Below, piece by piece: positions 50,930-61,995 of a stretch of DNA of 64,000 nucleotides. The notes beneath the pieces were generated by a model. That model worked only from the letters and a program-made list of their open reading frames with translations. It made no database searches and had not been told where the DNA came from. Origin of the DNA: Siphonodentalium dalli (Eukaryota > Mollusca > Scaphopoda > Gadilida > Siphonodentaliidae); the NCBI GenBank assembly GCA_032622095.1, contig CP136066.1, forward strand, positions 197,274,816-197,338,815. Direction: 5' to 3'. Position 1 is the first letter of the stretch. Each line of letters starts with the position of its first letter. The position numbers and the translations under genes are program-made.

Positions 50930-51941
50930 CTAGCTGATGGGCCCGACTTGGTCCGGGCTATTTAGGGATTTCTTAGTGATCGCCTCCGTCTGGGACTAAC
51001 TATTGCTCGATCGGTAGCAAAGTAGGCCTACATATCAAATTCGATTCGAATCGGTCTATTTTCAGAAACATGCCTATATGAGCGTACATGGTCAAGGTCA
51101 AGGACATTGTCGTACGTTAAATTGGACTTGCCCATATTGTTCCCGGGATCAGATTAGGCCCAGAAACATGCTTATATGAGCGTATATGAGCGAGGTAACG
51201 TTCAGGGACACGACCGCGCGTGAAATTGGACCCGTCCATATTGTACCCGGGATTAAAGTAGTCCTACATACCAAATTTGAGCCGGATCGGTAAATATCAA
51301 GAAACATGTCTGTATGACCGATGTCAAGGTCAATGTCAGGGACGCATCGCAAGTGAAATTGGACCCGCCCATATTGTTTCCGGGATCAAAGTAGGCCTAT
51401 ATACAAAATTTGAGTCGGATCGATCGAGGTTCAAAAACATGCCTATATGAGCGAATATGAGCGAGCTCAAGGTCAAGGTCAATAACACGTTCCCAGGTGC
51501 AATTGGACCAGCCCAAATTGTTCCCGGGATCAAAGTAGGCATACATACCAAATTTGAGTGGGATCGATCAAGGTCCAGAAACATGCCGACATGAGCATAT
51601 TTGAGAGAGGTCAAGGTCAAGGACGCGATGGCACGTGAAATTTGACTCACCCGTATTGTTCCGGGATCAAAGTTTGCCTACATATTAAATTTCAGACGGT
51701 TCGGTCGAGGTCCAGAAACATGCCTACATGAGCATATATGAGCGAGGTCAAGGTCAAGGCTAATGTCGGGACTAGTGCTGACCTCGTTCTGAAAAGTCTG
51801 GGCTCTGTGGGGTGTTATTTTAATTACCACTGGTGCGCTGACCACAATGACATATTTATGATGTCGGTGGGTATATACGATCTGATCGCGATTTACGATC
51901 GCGATCGCGGGGCGCGGTTGGCTAACAGAATCGTACATCTC
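50930..51941 (-). mobile_element. right palindrome terminus ending in a Helitron-like 3' end
   Basis: Inverse copy of 21407-22420. On the minus strand it reads the GATC-rich segment, the diverged monomer fragment (51870 to 51761), ~137-bp units, hairpin GCCCGGAC-CAA-GTCGGGC, CCATCAG, then CTAG ending at 50930 and followed by TTTCATACAAATTG of the array. Differences from the left copy are scattered substitutions and 1-2-bp indels (for example CAA vs GAA in the hairpin loop, CCATCAG vs AAATCAG). Confidence 0.65.
51005..51760 (-). repeat. ~137-bp tandem repeat, six copies (right)
   Basis: Mirror of 21586-22345, with CAGAAACATGCC landmarks and AGGTCAAGGTCA motifs. Confidence 0.85.
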
Positions 51942-51976
51942 TATATATATATAGCTATATATATATATATATATAT
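51942..51976. repeat. (TA)n microsatellite at the right edge of the palindrome
   Basis: A TA run with one GC interruption near 51954. It is the counterpart of 21357-21406. Confidence 0.9.
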
Positions 51977-52051
51977 CTTTATTATTCTCCATGAATGGAG
52001 ATTCATGTATATAAATATTCATATCTTCCTTCTATCTATATTTGCGAATAT

Positions 52052-52075
52052 CTGTCTGTCTGTCTGTCTGTCTGT
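52052..52075. repeat. (CTGT)n microsatellite
   Basis: About six CTGT units. Confidence 0.9.
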
Positions 52076-52279
52076 GTTCTATAGAAATTCGTAGGGGACC
52101 ATCTAGATAATGCCAGATGGGTCTACTAGGAGTAGTTTTTTTTACAAGAAAGATAATGGTCGGGGTTAGAATTTTCTAAAGTAACGCCGTTGTTGTCAGG
52201 GGCAGAAAAGGGGGAGGGGCAGAAAAAAAATTGTCGCCGATGGCCACCAAACTTATATGTAATACTCCCCATGATATGA

Positions 52280-52460
52280 GTATATAATACTAATGGACCT
52301 TCTTAAGATTCAATGACATATAAATTGATCCTCTATATGCCTCCTATATATAGTATATAATACTAATGGACCTTCTTTAGATTCATTGATATATACATTG
52401 ATCCTCTATATGCCTCCTATATAGAGTATATAATACCAATGGACCTTTTTTAGATTCAAA
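52280..52460. repeat. 73-bp tandem repeat, ~2.5 copies
   Basis: GTATATAATACTAATGGACC starts at 52280 and 52353, and a close variant at 52426, each followed by TTCTTWAGATTCA and (in the first two) TGATCCTCTATATGCCTCC. Confidence 0.85.
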
Positions 52461-53600
52461 TACTTAACAGGTTTACGTGATTCCCTCTTAACGTCGAGGC
52501 AATCCAATAACATATATATAGTCAAAACTGTCATGCAATCGACGATGTCCAGAACAATACATACAGTAATGCCCTAAATAATCGACTCCTTAACCATAGC
52601 AGAATTATGGGTAATTTTTCAGGATTTAGTCGGAAATATAGTTTGTTACCATTCATCGGAAATCTCTCACTGATAGACACAATAAAACTACCGGATGTAC
52701 GCTTTCGATAGCGGGAAATGATTTAGATCGGACTATGAATGAGCCCATTAAAGGTACTCAATCAGATTCGATGGTCCCCATAGTATCATATTCCAATAAC
52801 AACAACATTTCTTGAAATGCCGCTCCATTCATCAGAATCGATTTATTGCCCCAAAATAATACTAACCACTGTCAACCTTAGTATAAAATTTCCCAAAACT
52901 TGTTTTTTATCAACTTTATGGTCAACTAAATTTTGCTGGTTTGTCAAATATCTGATACAAAACCACTTGATGTTACAGTTATCAATCTTTATTCTCAATT
53001 TGGTCCGATACCGTCTTTTCGTCGACTTTTACTGGGCAACTAAAAATTATTGCGGTATACACTTTTCGATTTAAATACATTTATAAAAGTGGCTTTGTCG
53101 CTAAATTGTATATAAATATAAGGATTAACTGTCATGTGGACTGTTTTTTTATGGAGATGTAACCGTGAGGTAAGTGGTCATAACTTGTATGTAAAATCCT
53201 TCGGGTTTTACACAAGTTATGACCACTTACCTCACGGTTACATCCCCATAACAACAGTCCACATGACAGTTAATCCTTATATAATTCACTACAATTAACA
53301 TTTAGACCAAGTACTCAAAAATCTTACGTGGTTCCCACTTAACGTCGAGGCAATCCAATAACATATAGTTAAAACTGTAAGTCGATGGTGTCCGAACAAT
53401 ACATATGGCACATTTCACAAATATATATAAAACAGTCGCCATGTTGATGGAATTACATGTGGATTCTTGCGACTCACATGCGTCACGTGGTGTCAAGTTA
53501 ATGAGCCAAACGATTTGACAAAACAAAACCACCCCTTGTACGCTTTAGATATCAGAATGTATTTAGATCGGACCCATGCATGACCACGTTGATAAAATGT
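52455..53600. repeat. direct duplication flanking a foldback hairpin
   Basis: CTTAACGTCGAGGCAATCCA with following AATAACATATA occurs near 52487 and 53338. TGTACGCTTT followed by ATTTAGATCGGAC occurs near 52693 and 53537. The left copy is 52455-52760 and the right 53308-53600, in the same orientation. The right copy runs straight into the 42-bp minisatellite; the left copy has only a single diverged unit-like segment (TTTAGATCGGACTATGAATG), so it may preserve the pre-amplification state. The 85-codon frame at 52817-53074 has no recognisable domain. Confidence 0.65.
53117..53281. repeat. ~165-bp near-perfect hairpin (foldback)
   Basis: The left arm TATAAGGATTAACTGTCATG... to GTAAAATCC (53117-53199) pairs with GGGTTTTAC... 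to CATGACAGTTAATCCTTATA (53203-53281). The loop is only a few nucleotides. Mismatches are few: an extra-T tract, GGAG vs CCCC near 53153/53246, and TTGTAT vs ACA. Arms of ~80 bp with so few mismatches indicate a young foldback, a MITE hairpin, or an RNA stem-loop precursor. Confidence 0.9.
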
Positions 53601-55234
53601 TTAATTACATCGTACGCATGCATTGCCACATTAATAACATGTTTAATTAAATCGGATCCATTCATGACCACATTAATAACATGTTTAATTAGATTGGACC
53701 CATGCACGAACGCATTAATATAATGTGTAATTAGATTGGACCGATGCATGACCACATTAATATAATGTTTAATTAGATTGGACCCATGTTTGACCACATC
53801 AATATAATGTTTAATTAGATCGGACAATGCATGACCACATCACTATAATGTTTAATTACATCGTACCCATGCATTGCCACATTAATAACATGTTTAATTA
53901 AATCGGACCCATTCATGACCACATTAATAACATGTTTAATTAGATTGGACCCATGCACGAACGCATTAATATAATGTGTAATTAGATTGGACCCATGCAT
54001 GACCACATTAATATAATGTTTAATTAGATTGGACCCATGTACGACCACATCAATATAATGTTTAATTACATCGGACCCATGCATGGCCACATTACTATAA
54101 TGTTTAATTACATCGCACCCATGCATTGCCACATTAATAACATGTTTAATTAAATCGGATCCATTCATGACCACATTAATAGCATGTTTAATTAGATTGG
54201 ACCCATGTACGAACGCATTAATATAATGTGTAATTAGATTGGACCCATGCATGACCACATTAATATAATGTTTAATTAGATTGGACCCATGTATGACCAC
54301 ATCAATATAATGTGTAATTTGATCGGACCCATGCATGACCACATTACTATAATGTTTAATTACATCGTACCCATGCATTTCCACATTAATAACATGTTTA
54401 ATTAAATCGGAGCCATGCATGACAACATTAATACAATGTTTAGTTAGATCGGACCCATGCATGACCACGTTAATAACATGTTTAATTAGATCGGACCCAT
54501 GCATGACCACGTTAATAAAATGTTTAATTAGATCGGACCGATACATGACCAGGTTAACACAATGTTTAATTAGATCGGACCCATGCATGCACGCATTAAT
54601 ATAATGTTTAGTTAGATCGGATCCATGCATGTCCACATTAATAACATGTTTAATTAAATCGGATCATTGCATTACCACATTAATAACATGTTTAATTAGA
54701 TTGGGCCCATGCACGAACGCATTAATAAAATGTTTAATTAGATTGGACCCATGTATGACCACATCAATATAATGGCAAATTAGATCGGACGCATGTATGA
54801 GCCCATTACTATAATGTTTAATTAGATCGGACCCGTGCATGACCACATTATTGAAATGTTTAATTAGATCGGACCCATGCATGACCACATTAATATAATG
54901 TTTAATTAGATCGGACCCATGCATGACCACATTAGTATAATGTTTAATTAGATCGGACCCATGCACGACCACATTAATATAATGTTTAATTAGATCGGAC
55001 CCATGCACGACCACATTAATATGTTTAATTAGATCGGACCAATGCATGATCACATTCACATGATGTTTAATGAGATCGAACCCACACATGACCACATTCA
55101 TATGTGTTATTAGACCGGACCCGTGCATGACCACATTAATATAATGTTTAATTAGATCTTACCCATGCATGACTACATTCATATAATGTTTAATTAGATC
55201 GGACCCATGCATAAACGCATTACTATAATGTTTT
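53561..55234 (-). repeat. 42-bp minisatellite, ~40 copies, open in frame on the minus strand
   Basis: The unit is ATGCATGACCACATTAATAT + AATGTTTAATTAGATCGGACCC (42 bp). A 6-unit, 252-bp higher-order pattern is visible where CACGAACGCATTAATATAAT recurs near 53704, 53956 and 54208. Because 42 is divisible by 3, the minus strand encodes a 14-residue repeat (HGSDLIKHYINVVM) over long frames (53552-53827, 53815-54636 for 273 codons, 54664-55134). The plus strand is also partly open. No start context, splice signal or domain supports a real gene, and openness follows from the unit itself. Confidence 0.9.
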
Positions 55235-58200
55235 GATGGCCAGATATCAATGTGGAACTTTTATCGTTTTAAATGGTTTTTCAACACAGCAAAATAAATC
55301 CAATAATCGCCTCGTATAAAATGTGTCCATGCTTCAGCATGCCGTCCAAAAGGGTATATCATAAAGAGCGTTCTCAATTATGACATATAGTGGTCGTTTT
55401 CGTCGTATGGATTTTTGGTGGAAGTAAAAATTCTCAGGTCAAGTTTTTTTCTCACCTGATTATCATAACAGGGTGTTTCTAGAACAGTTTCCAGGTTGGT
55501 AATGAGATCTCACCCTTGTGCATTTTTAATAAATCAAGATGGCGTCCAACATGGCCACCGTTTCACAGAATAAACACTATGTCAGTTTTATCTGAATTTA
55601 TAGAGAGAATATCTGGTGAAATGTATATAACTATGACCACTGTTGTGATGCTATAACATTTCCCCACCTTTTATGTTAACAGTTGGTACTCCTCAACCAA
55701 GATGGCTGCAAAAATGGCGACCGGAAGTTAAAAACATTGATATTTTCCAAGAATATGTCCTTATGTTTTTCACATATCACAAATTGGTTTACTTTTTAAT
55801 TATACACGTTAACTAATCATTTATGCAAATAATTGTGTCATTCCTTGGGTACGGACCTCTTCTGGTTGCTCAAAAAAGTTGATTTTAATAGTCTGGCCTT
55901 AAAACCTGGATTTTGGAGAGCAGTTAAAATTCTCACGTGAAATGCTTTTCTCACCTACATATCACAATAGGTGTTCACACAACAGTTTCCATGTTTGTAT
56001 GATGATAATACCCTTGAAAATTCCAATTTGAAAGATGGCATCCAAGAGGATCGCCGAATTTCAAAGAATATTCTCTGATGCGTTTTATTCAATAGCAGGA
56101 ACAGCGAATAAGTTTGGTAAACTTCCAGAAGCTATTGATGTACTGTCGTGTATGGTCATTGGTTAAAAGGGATCCAACCGACGTTGGTTGGATCACACTG
56201 AACAGCATTAGCCCAAATACACATTTGAAACTGTGCCCTCAACATTTTCTGCAAATGATTCATTGTTGGAGGTAACGTATTCAACTTAGTGGCGGCTGCA
56301 TAGCTCGTCCAACCTTGAGATTCCACATGCGTCTGTCATCGATGAGCGCTGTTGGGAGTCCATTGCATGATAATATGTACACTGCTGTGTCCCTAAGAAC
56401 ATGTGTCATTAAGAACATGTGACAACCAGTTAAGTCCCATGCGACAACCAAGTCTCTTAAGGATTATTTCTTAGTGCGAAGAACCGTCAGTGCAGAACAT
56501 ATGCCTATTCCGAAATATGACACAACTGTATCACACTCAGTCACACTGCCCGCTGCAAGTAAATCTGGTAATATATATGTATGCTGAGCGTAAGTTGCAC
56601 TGAGATCTTTCAGTGAATATTCTTGGGAATGAGAAACCATAAATGATTGTCACATGTCCGTCGATATCACGAGAATGTATGAAATGTAACAGCAATACAA
56701 ACATATCGGTGTCGTCTGCAATTAATATTAGAGATGAGTACTGTTGGGGTTTGCAACTTGGCGAATGATAATTGTGTCGCCCTCTTCGTGGGTCGACCGG
56801 AGATCAGTCCTAGCAATAACACCACAAGCTATTTCGATAGGCACGGGTCCTTGCCGATAATCACAAGTTTGTTGTCCGTTGTTTGGAAGGTTCCAGCTTT
56901 TGACACAATACCATTACATATCTTCAGCATATATGACTTGTTTCTCGTAACTGAGAACAACCTTCTGGGTTGTCAATCGGATGTTTCTCTTCAGAGCGAA
57001 TACTCAACTGGTGCCTTGCTCTCCCGACCCATGTCGACTAGTTTGTGCTGCCTCCCCTATATCGACCAAAGATGATATAGACGTCACTCCGCTTGACGTG
57101 CATCATGATGCATCACGTGAATCTATCAAAGTAATCAGCAATGGTGCTATTGCATGGCCGCGAGATGGCCCATATCGCAGCACACCCATCGATACAGATA
57201 GCTTATGGTAACTCATATTTACACTCTTTGGGGGGAGATATCACATATCAAACAACGATGTCGGATAAGGTGTAACTCATGCGACAACAAACTTTGAACA
57301 AAGTACTAACATCACAACCTCTTGCACCTAACTGCAGAGTCGTGGCTCTGGTATATATTAACTCAGTTCCGTCTGTGCGAATATGTTTCCGAGTACTTGC
57401 CATTGTGAAGGTTTTATGGGGAAGTTTCTCGTGGAAACCAATCGGCAAACATGTTTCAAAACCATTCATTTGTTTTTTTCTGATTTCTAAATACGAATAA
57501 ACATTCATAATTTTACTCAGAATAATCTGGATGCTAACCTGGGTCAAGTGGGTGGACACAAAGTTTTCATCCTGGAAGCATAATCCTCCTTGTGGTGTGT
57601 TTGGTTACAACCCGTTTCTTCATCGCGCATTTCATTAAAGTTTCGGATTCTATTATTGCATGTATAGAGACTGTTGGCCCAGGTTTTTATACTTCCCGGT
57701 TTGAGTTTAATGGCGATTAATTATACCAGACCGAGTGTCCTGAAGGTGCTTTCAATAGATCATTGAATATGCCTGGAGTGTTATGAAAAGTGTGCTGCCG
57801 GTCTACGAAATGCTTTCCAGTTGCATCCGGCATTGTATGTCCTGTAGGTAATATAACCTGAACCTGGCAAAAAGACAGTACCGAGTAGCAAAAAGAGACA
57901 AATTAGATTTGGGCATGCCATCCAAACCTGAAACTTGGTGACTTGGAAGATTATAGGATGCTTCAAATTGATTATTGTTAATTCATAAATACTCATAAAA
58001 CTGTTCGTTGTGCAGATTCATGAGTTACTGATAAAAAAACACCGAACACATGGAAATTTTAAGCGGTATGATATTTTACCATTTTTCTATTTTTGGAGGC
58101 CATTTTGGCTGCCATCTTACTGAAAATGTCACTTGCCTACATCGTATAATGAGATAAATGATCCCCGGTGACACATATATAATACAAACTAAGTTTGCCT

Positions 58201-58459
58201 TCCATGTATACCATACAACTGTTGCGCATTGATGGTTGATAATGCTTAATTCTCATTGGCGGCCATCTTGGATGCCATTTTGTTTTCTGAAAATGCTCAA
58301 CGGTGAGCACTCCACACCCACCTGGATGTTATTTAGGTGAGGCACCCTCTGTAATATTCAGCAAAGAAAACACATTACCTGAAAATTTGTATTTCACCCC
58401 CTCGGCTGCCGGACTATTTTCACCATCCCTGTGATGCAAATGGTGGTGATTGCATGTAT
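55235..58459. other. unassigned region with degenerate repeats
   Basis: A ~210-bp direct repeat lies at 55390-55600 and 55885-56100 (AATTCTCA, TTTCTCACCT, ACAGTTTCCA, AGATGGCRTCCAA in order). A 9-bp hairpin GATCCAACC-GACGTT-GGTTGGATC lies at 56171-56194. AAGATGGC / GCCATCTT blocks occur near 55539, 55700, 56033, 58090-58116 and 58257-58282. The region 56.2-57.6 kb is less AT-rich, and its frames (113 codons at 56734-57075 plus, 103 codons at 57248-57559 minus) have no domain I recognise. Confidence 0.45.
56171..56194. repeat. 9-bp hairpin
   Basis: GATCCAACC and GGTTGGATC flank a 6-nt loop. It is short and may be coincidental. Confidence 0.5.
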
Positions 58460-58616
58460 TTTTCATTCTGATTGATTTATTGTGTACTAAACAAATACAT
58501 GTACCAGGTTACATAGTGACGCTGAACAGTCATAAGTAGTCGTTTTCGCAGTATTACTAATGTGTGATTTTCACCATCCTTGTATGATGGGAATGGCGGT
58601 GATTGCATGTATTTTC
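58417..58616. repeat. ~45-bp direct repeat pair in the 3' flank of the ankyrin gene
   Basis: TTTTCACCATCC ... GGTGGTGATTGCATGTATTTT (58417-58461) and TTTTCACCATCC ... GGCGGTGATTGCATGTATTTT (58568-58616). Confidence 0.7.
58476..58481 (-). promoter_or_regulatory. candidate polyadenylation signal AATAAA
   Basis: AATAAA on the minus strand, about 212 nt downstream of the TAA of the ankyrin/SOCS-box gene. The hexamer is common in AT-rich DNA, so support comes only from position. Confidence 0.4.
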
Positions 58617-58692
58617 TGAATTGTGTGTTGTAATATCGGACGGGGAATCATTAGATACCAGTAATTCATATATTATAGTCAGACTTAAAGTA

Positions 58693-59603
58693 TTATATGG
58701 CATCGACCATGAGTACATATTGTCGTAATGATTGTGGTATCTCCACTTGATTCATCGCTGTAGGGGTGCCCTTTCCGAGATATCGTCTTAATGAAATCCG
58801 CATCGTCGATAGCAAACTCCTTGGATTCCGTATCAAGTTAGTCAACACCACAATTATGTCTTCTTCGGTATGAAGTCGTGAAGATATATCGTTCAACCAC
58901 GTATCGTCCAATTTCGTCAGAGAACAACCAGCTTCAACCAGCAGCAGAACAATATCGACATGGCCCTGAAATGCAGCAACTTCGAACGGTGATATTGGGA
59001 AAGCATATCTATGATGGAAACTATTCTGGTGAAAGTCAATTATACCGCGGGATTCAACGTTCAGATCCACAAATTGTTCGATAAGTAATTTCACAAAACT
59101 CGTATGGCCGTTATACGCAGCGCACCAAAGAGGAGTGACGTTATACGCATTTTTGACGTCAGGATCAGCACCATATTTTAGAAGTGCTCTGCCGAGCTCA
59201 ACATTACCGTTCCGTGCAGCATGGTGTATCGGTGTGTTCATGTCATTGTCTGAGTTACCATGGTTACACGTTTTATCCAATAGGGCTAGTGCAATATCGG
59301 TGTGGTTGCTATCGCACGCCAGAGATAGAGGAGTTTTCATACATAGTGTCTGTTCGTCATGTTTAGCCCCTCTTCGTAGTAGAATATCTAGGATTTCGTG
59401 GTGATTTCCCCTCGCTGCGACATGCAAAGGAGAATATTGACTGAAATTTGTGCATTCGATGCGTGCGCCAAACTCCAAAAGCAGCTTGAATATGGTGACA
59501 TTTCCTGTGAAGGCACATGCAACCAATGGATAGACTCCTTTATAATAGCAAATAGCCAAACCTCTATTTTTGAGCAGCAACTCACGACATTGTACTATGT
59601 CCT
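58693..59603 (-). CDS. ankyrin-repeat/SOCS-box (ASB-like) protein, terminal coding exon
   Basis: The exon starts after a strong acceptor (CAATTATTTTTTCAG) and runs open to TAA at 58693-58695. Joined to the first exon at 61706-61763 it gives ~322 residues. Ankyrin motifs are clear: YSPLHVAARGNHHEILDILL, MKTPLSLACDSNHTDIALAL, NTPIHHAARNGNVELGRALL and VTPLWCAAYNGHTSFVKLLI. Weaker repeats lie before (VYPLVACAFTGNVTIFKLLL) and after (SPFEVAAFQGHVDIVLLLVE), making about six repeats over residues ~43-255. The C terminus (~279-319) fits a SOCS box: PRSLLSTMRISLRRYLG, then IPQSLRQYVLM. ASB proteins recruit substrates to Elongin B/C-Cullin5 ubiquitin ligases; the substrate here is unknown. The stretch after repeat 5 (FHQNSFHHRY) is an unusual insert. 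The frame is intact with no internal stop. There is no methionine at this exon's start, consistent with a spliced 5' exon. Confidence 0.85.
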
Positions 59604-61705
59604 CTGAAAAAATAATTGAAAGTGATCAATATCTTAACGGCAACACGTATGGTAAATTGTTTTTATGAATCTCTTTTTTTGTCACATGGTTTTTGAACTA
59701 TTTGTACTGTAAGTGTCAACATATTTTTATGTCCAATACCAAACAAATAACATAATACACAAATGACAAAATAAAAGTGGTAACACAATATGGGAACGGG
59801 GATATGACAAAAAAAACCCGGGGGCTTATATGCCCTGTCCCAATAATTGAGTGAGAGCGTATAGTTCAGACAGGAAGGAGTGGACATAATGATTTTCAAG
59901 TTCGAATAATGGGAAATATTATAACATAATCTGAATTTGGCATGGAAGTTCCCAGGTTATGTACTGGTGGAATTACGGCCGTAATATTTTTAGCCACAAG
60001 CATATTTATTTTAGCCACTTCGTATTTTTTTCGCAATTGGCTAAATTTGCTAACGGCAGGGCGAACACTGCCGTTGATAGGTTGCTAGAGGGTTCCAACT
60101 GGGGGTGTGAGACCATAACATTTCAAACTATATAGGATTTAGTTTTGAGTAATGCAAAATTCCAATATTGGTTTAATGGCTTAATACTGTGGGTTTCTAT
60201 ATGTTCTTTTTAAGAGTATGGACTGTGTAAATACAGCCAACAGTAACAAGAATGTCATAGCATTGATCGATGTTTTATATATTGAGTATGCAGCATGCAT
60301 TATACATGATATTAATCAGAATATGGTCGAGGAACGAATATGAGTTACGTGTATTCAAATTGCAAGAAGTCCCACGTTATAACTGAAACAATGGTAACAA
60401 GTATGCATGATTATTATATACTAAAAGCTGTCCTCAGAAAGATGTGGAGATTTTACATTACTAATAGACTAGTGATCATGAGTCTGTGGTTGGTAAAACA
60501 TATATGTCTGAACTTGAATGAAATGCTTTGCTTTCAATTTCTAATATGTGTTCAGGTAATGAGCATTACTGCAATTTATTTACTCAAAATTAATGACAGT
60601 GCATTACCATGTAATATTGACATGGTATTACTTCCTTGCAGGATAAATTAAAATGAACTAATATACTGCTATGAGAGGAACTAACTGTATAAGTATAAGT
60701 GCAGCTATTGGAATTTGAGTCATGAAATTTCTAACTTTTTATAATTATGGTCCTCATTGGTGGCTGAGACACCCCAACCCTGTATATACGTCTATAGGTG
60801 GAATATGATATCTACTCGCGTAAACCGGGGAGTCATTTCACTGACTACTGGATACATATGGCTGTAAAAAAAACTATACCATTAATAGCTGATAAGCCAA
60901 CCCATCACTATTCAGTAATGAGTAATACTAATTTCGACCATTCTGAAACATGAATTAGAATGCCATTTAGGCCATAACAAAAAGAACAATGCTACGTGTT
61001 TCACAGTTAAAACTCAAATTTGTGGAAAAGTTAAATATCTTAATGGCATACTTTTTGGTAGTGCTAATCATGTGATAAATAACAATCCTTTTATTTCAGA
61101 CAAAAAGAACGCCCTTATCCCTGCCACAAGGGTGTGTATGGGCTATGTAAAAAGTGGCTTATATATCTAAGGAATTAATAAAGATATCTAAATTAAAAAA
61201 AAAAAAATAATAAAAAAAAAAAAATGTTTTGGTAATATGTATATTTATACAATAAGCAATATAGAAGAAGCAATACGATCGTTAAAAGTACTTTTTGAGC
61301 TACAATGGGACAATAACAGTGCGAAAATTAACATCCAACGTATAGCCATTGATACGCATCAATGTAGGATTTGTCAAATTCGTACATTAATTGACGCAAT
61401 ATTCGATTACACTGACACAGAAATGCAGTAACCATGTCCTGAGTTGGAGTTCAGATATTGATGCCACGATCTACGGTAAAACCACCAATAAGTTCCCAGG
61501 TGTTGTACTGGTGGAATACGATATATGCGTGCGAAAGCCGGAGAAGATATCCGTGGCATGGTCGATGGTAGAACAGCAACAACATCCCCGGGCATTAACT
61601 TGTGGAATATGCTCTCTACGGGCGTAAGCGTGGGGTGAACTCGTGGCATTATATAGGGTAGCGGCGAAAAGGACCATAACCTTAAAAACAAACAAACACA
61701 CATAC
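59604..61705 (-). other. intron of the ASB-like gene (~2.1 kb)
   Basis: The donor is CAGCG|GTATGTGTG (GT at 61705-61704) and the acceptor TTTTTTCAG (AG at 59605-59604). The phase-1 leftover G from exon 1 joins AG of exon 2 to make a Glu codon, keeping the frame. The intron holds A-rich runs near 61194-61224 and no recognisable transposon. Frames inside it (60340-60651 plus, 61237-61431 plus, 59663-59899 minus) have no recognisable domain. Confidence 0.75.
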
Positions 61706-61763
61706 CGCTGTATATAGCTTGGATAAACATCTCCTCGCTAATTGTTGGAGGTGATCCCGACAT
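61706..61763 (-). CDS. ASB-like protein, first coding exon (19 codons + 1 nt)
   Basis: The exon reads ATG then SGSPPTISEEMFIQAIYS, and ends in a consensus donor (CAGCG|GTATGTG). The frame and phase match the exon at 58693-59603, so the junction reads ...FIQAIYS-E-DIVQCREL..., a natural helical lead-in to the ankyrin array. The initiator context is ATCAACATGTC, with A at -3. An unspliced frame continues past the donor to 61407 but loses similarity at once, which supports splicing. Additional 5' untranslated exons cannot be excluded. Confidence 0.75.
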
Positions 61764-61995
61764 GTTGATCGTCAGGTGGAAGCCGAGTCCTGTTCTAGAA
61801 CATTAATATCCTTGGTATGTCATATCAGGTAGAGGGCTATAACCAGTTCGCAATGTTTGCAATAGTTATCGTACCTCCGGGTGAAGCATGTAAACAAAGC
61901 TTGCGCTATTTTAGTCGATGACGCAGAACAAAAATAGAATGAAATCGATCGATATGTTTTAATATACAATGTAGAGCCCTGGCATGCTATGTAGA
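61764..61995 (-). promoter_or_regulatory. 5' flank and probable promoter region of the ASB-like gene
   Basis: Only ~230 bp separate the ATG from the LINE fragment upstream. On the minus strand it contains a TGCGTCATCG word (ATF/CRE-like) and no clear TATA box at a standard distance. The transcription start is not determined. Confidence 0.3.

Larger units (their letters stand above)
21407..51941. repeat. ~30.5-kb palindrome with satellite arms
   Basis: Sequence inward from 21407 (GAGATGTACGATTCTGTTAG) is the reverse complement of sequence inward from 51941. The match holds over ~1.0 kb at about 98% identity by eye, up to CTAG at 22417-22420 on the left and 50930-50933 on the right. The interior is a 361-bp satellite in one orientation from 22421 to 36800 and the opposite orientation from 36801 to 50929. 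Arm lengths are ~15.4 and ~15.1 kb, so the inversion point lies near the exact middle. Edge monomers are homologous between arms, but internal higher-order repeats differ. Confidence 0.85.

Noticed and set aside
21407-51941. Palindrome as a simple mirrored assembly error
   Set aside because: The arms differ in higher-order structure, in variant content and in scattered substitutions within the 1-kb ends. This makes it unlikely but not excluded without reads.
53815-54636. 273-codon frame as a real protein-coding gene
   Set aside because: It is a 42-bp minisatellite whose unit lacks a stop in that frame; the opposite strand is also partly open.
56734-57211. Overlapping plus-strand frames of 113 and 76 codons
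   Set aside because: No recognisable domain, splice sites or repeat identity; composition alone is not enough.
57248-57559. 103-codon minus-strand frame
   Set aside because: No domain or gene context, and overlapped by an equally long plus-strand frame.
60340-60651. 103-codon frame inside the ASB-like intron
   Set aside because: AT-rich chance frame with no homology pattern, on the strand opposite to the gene.
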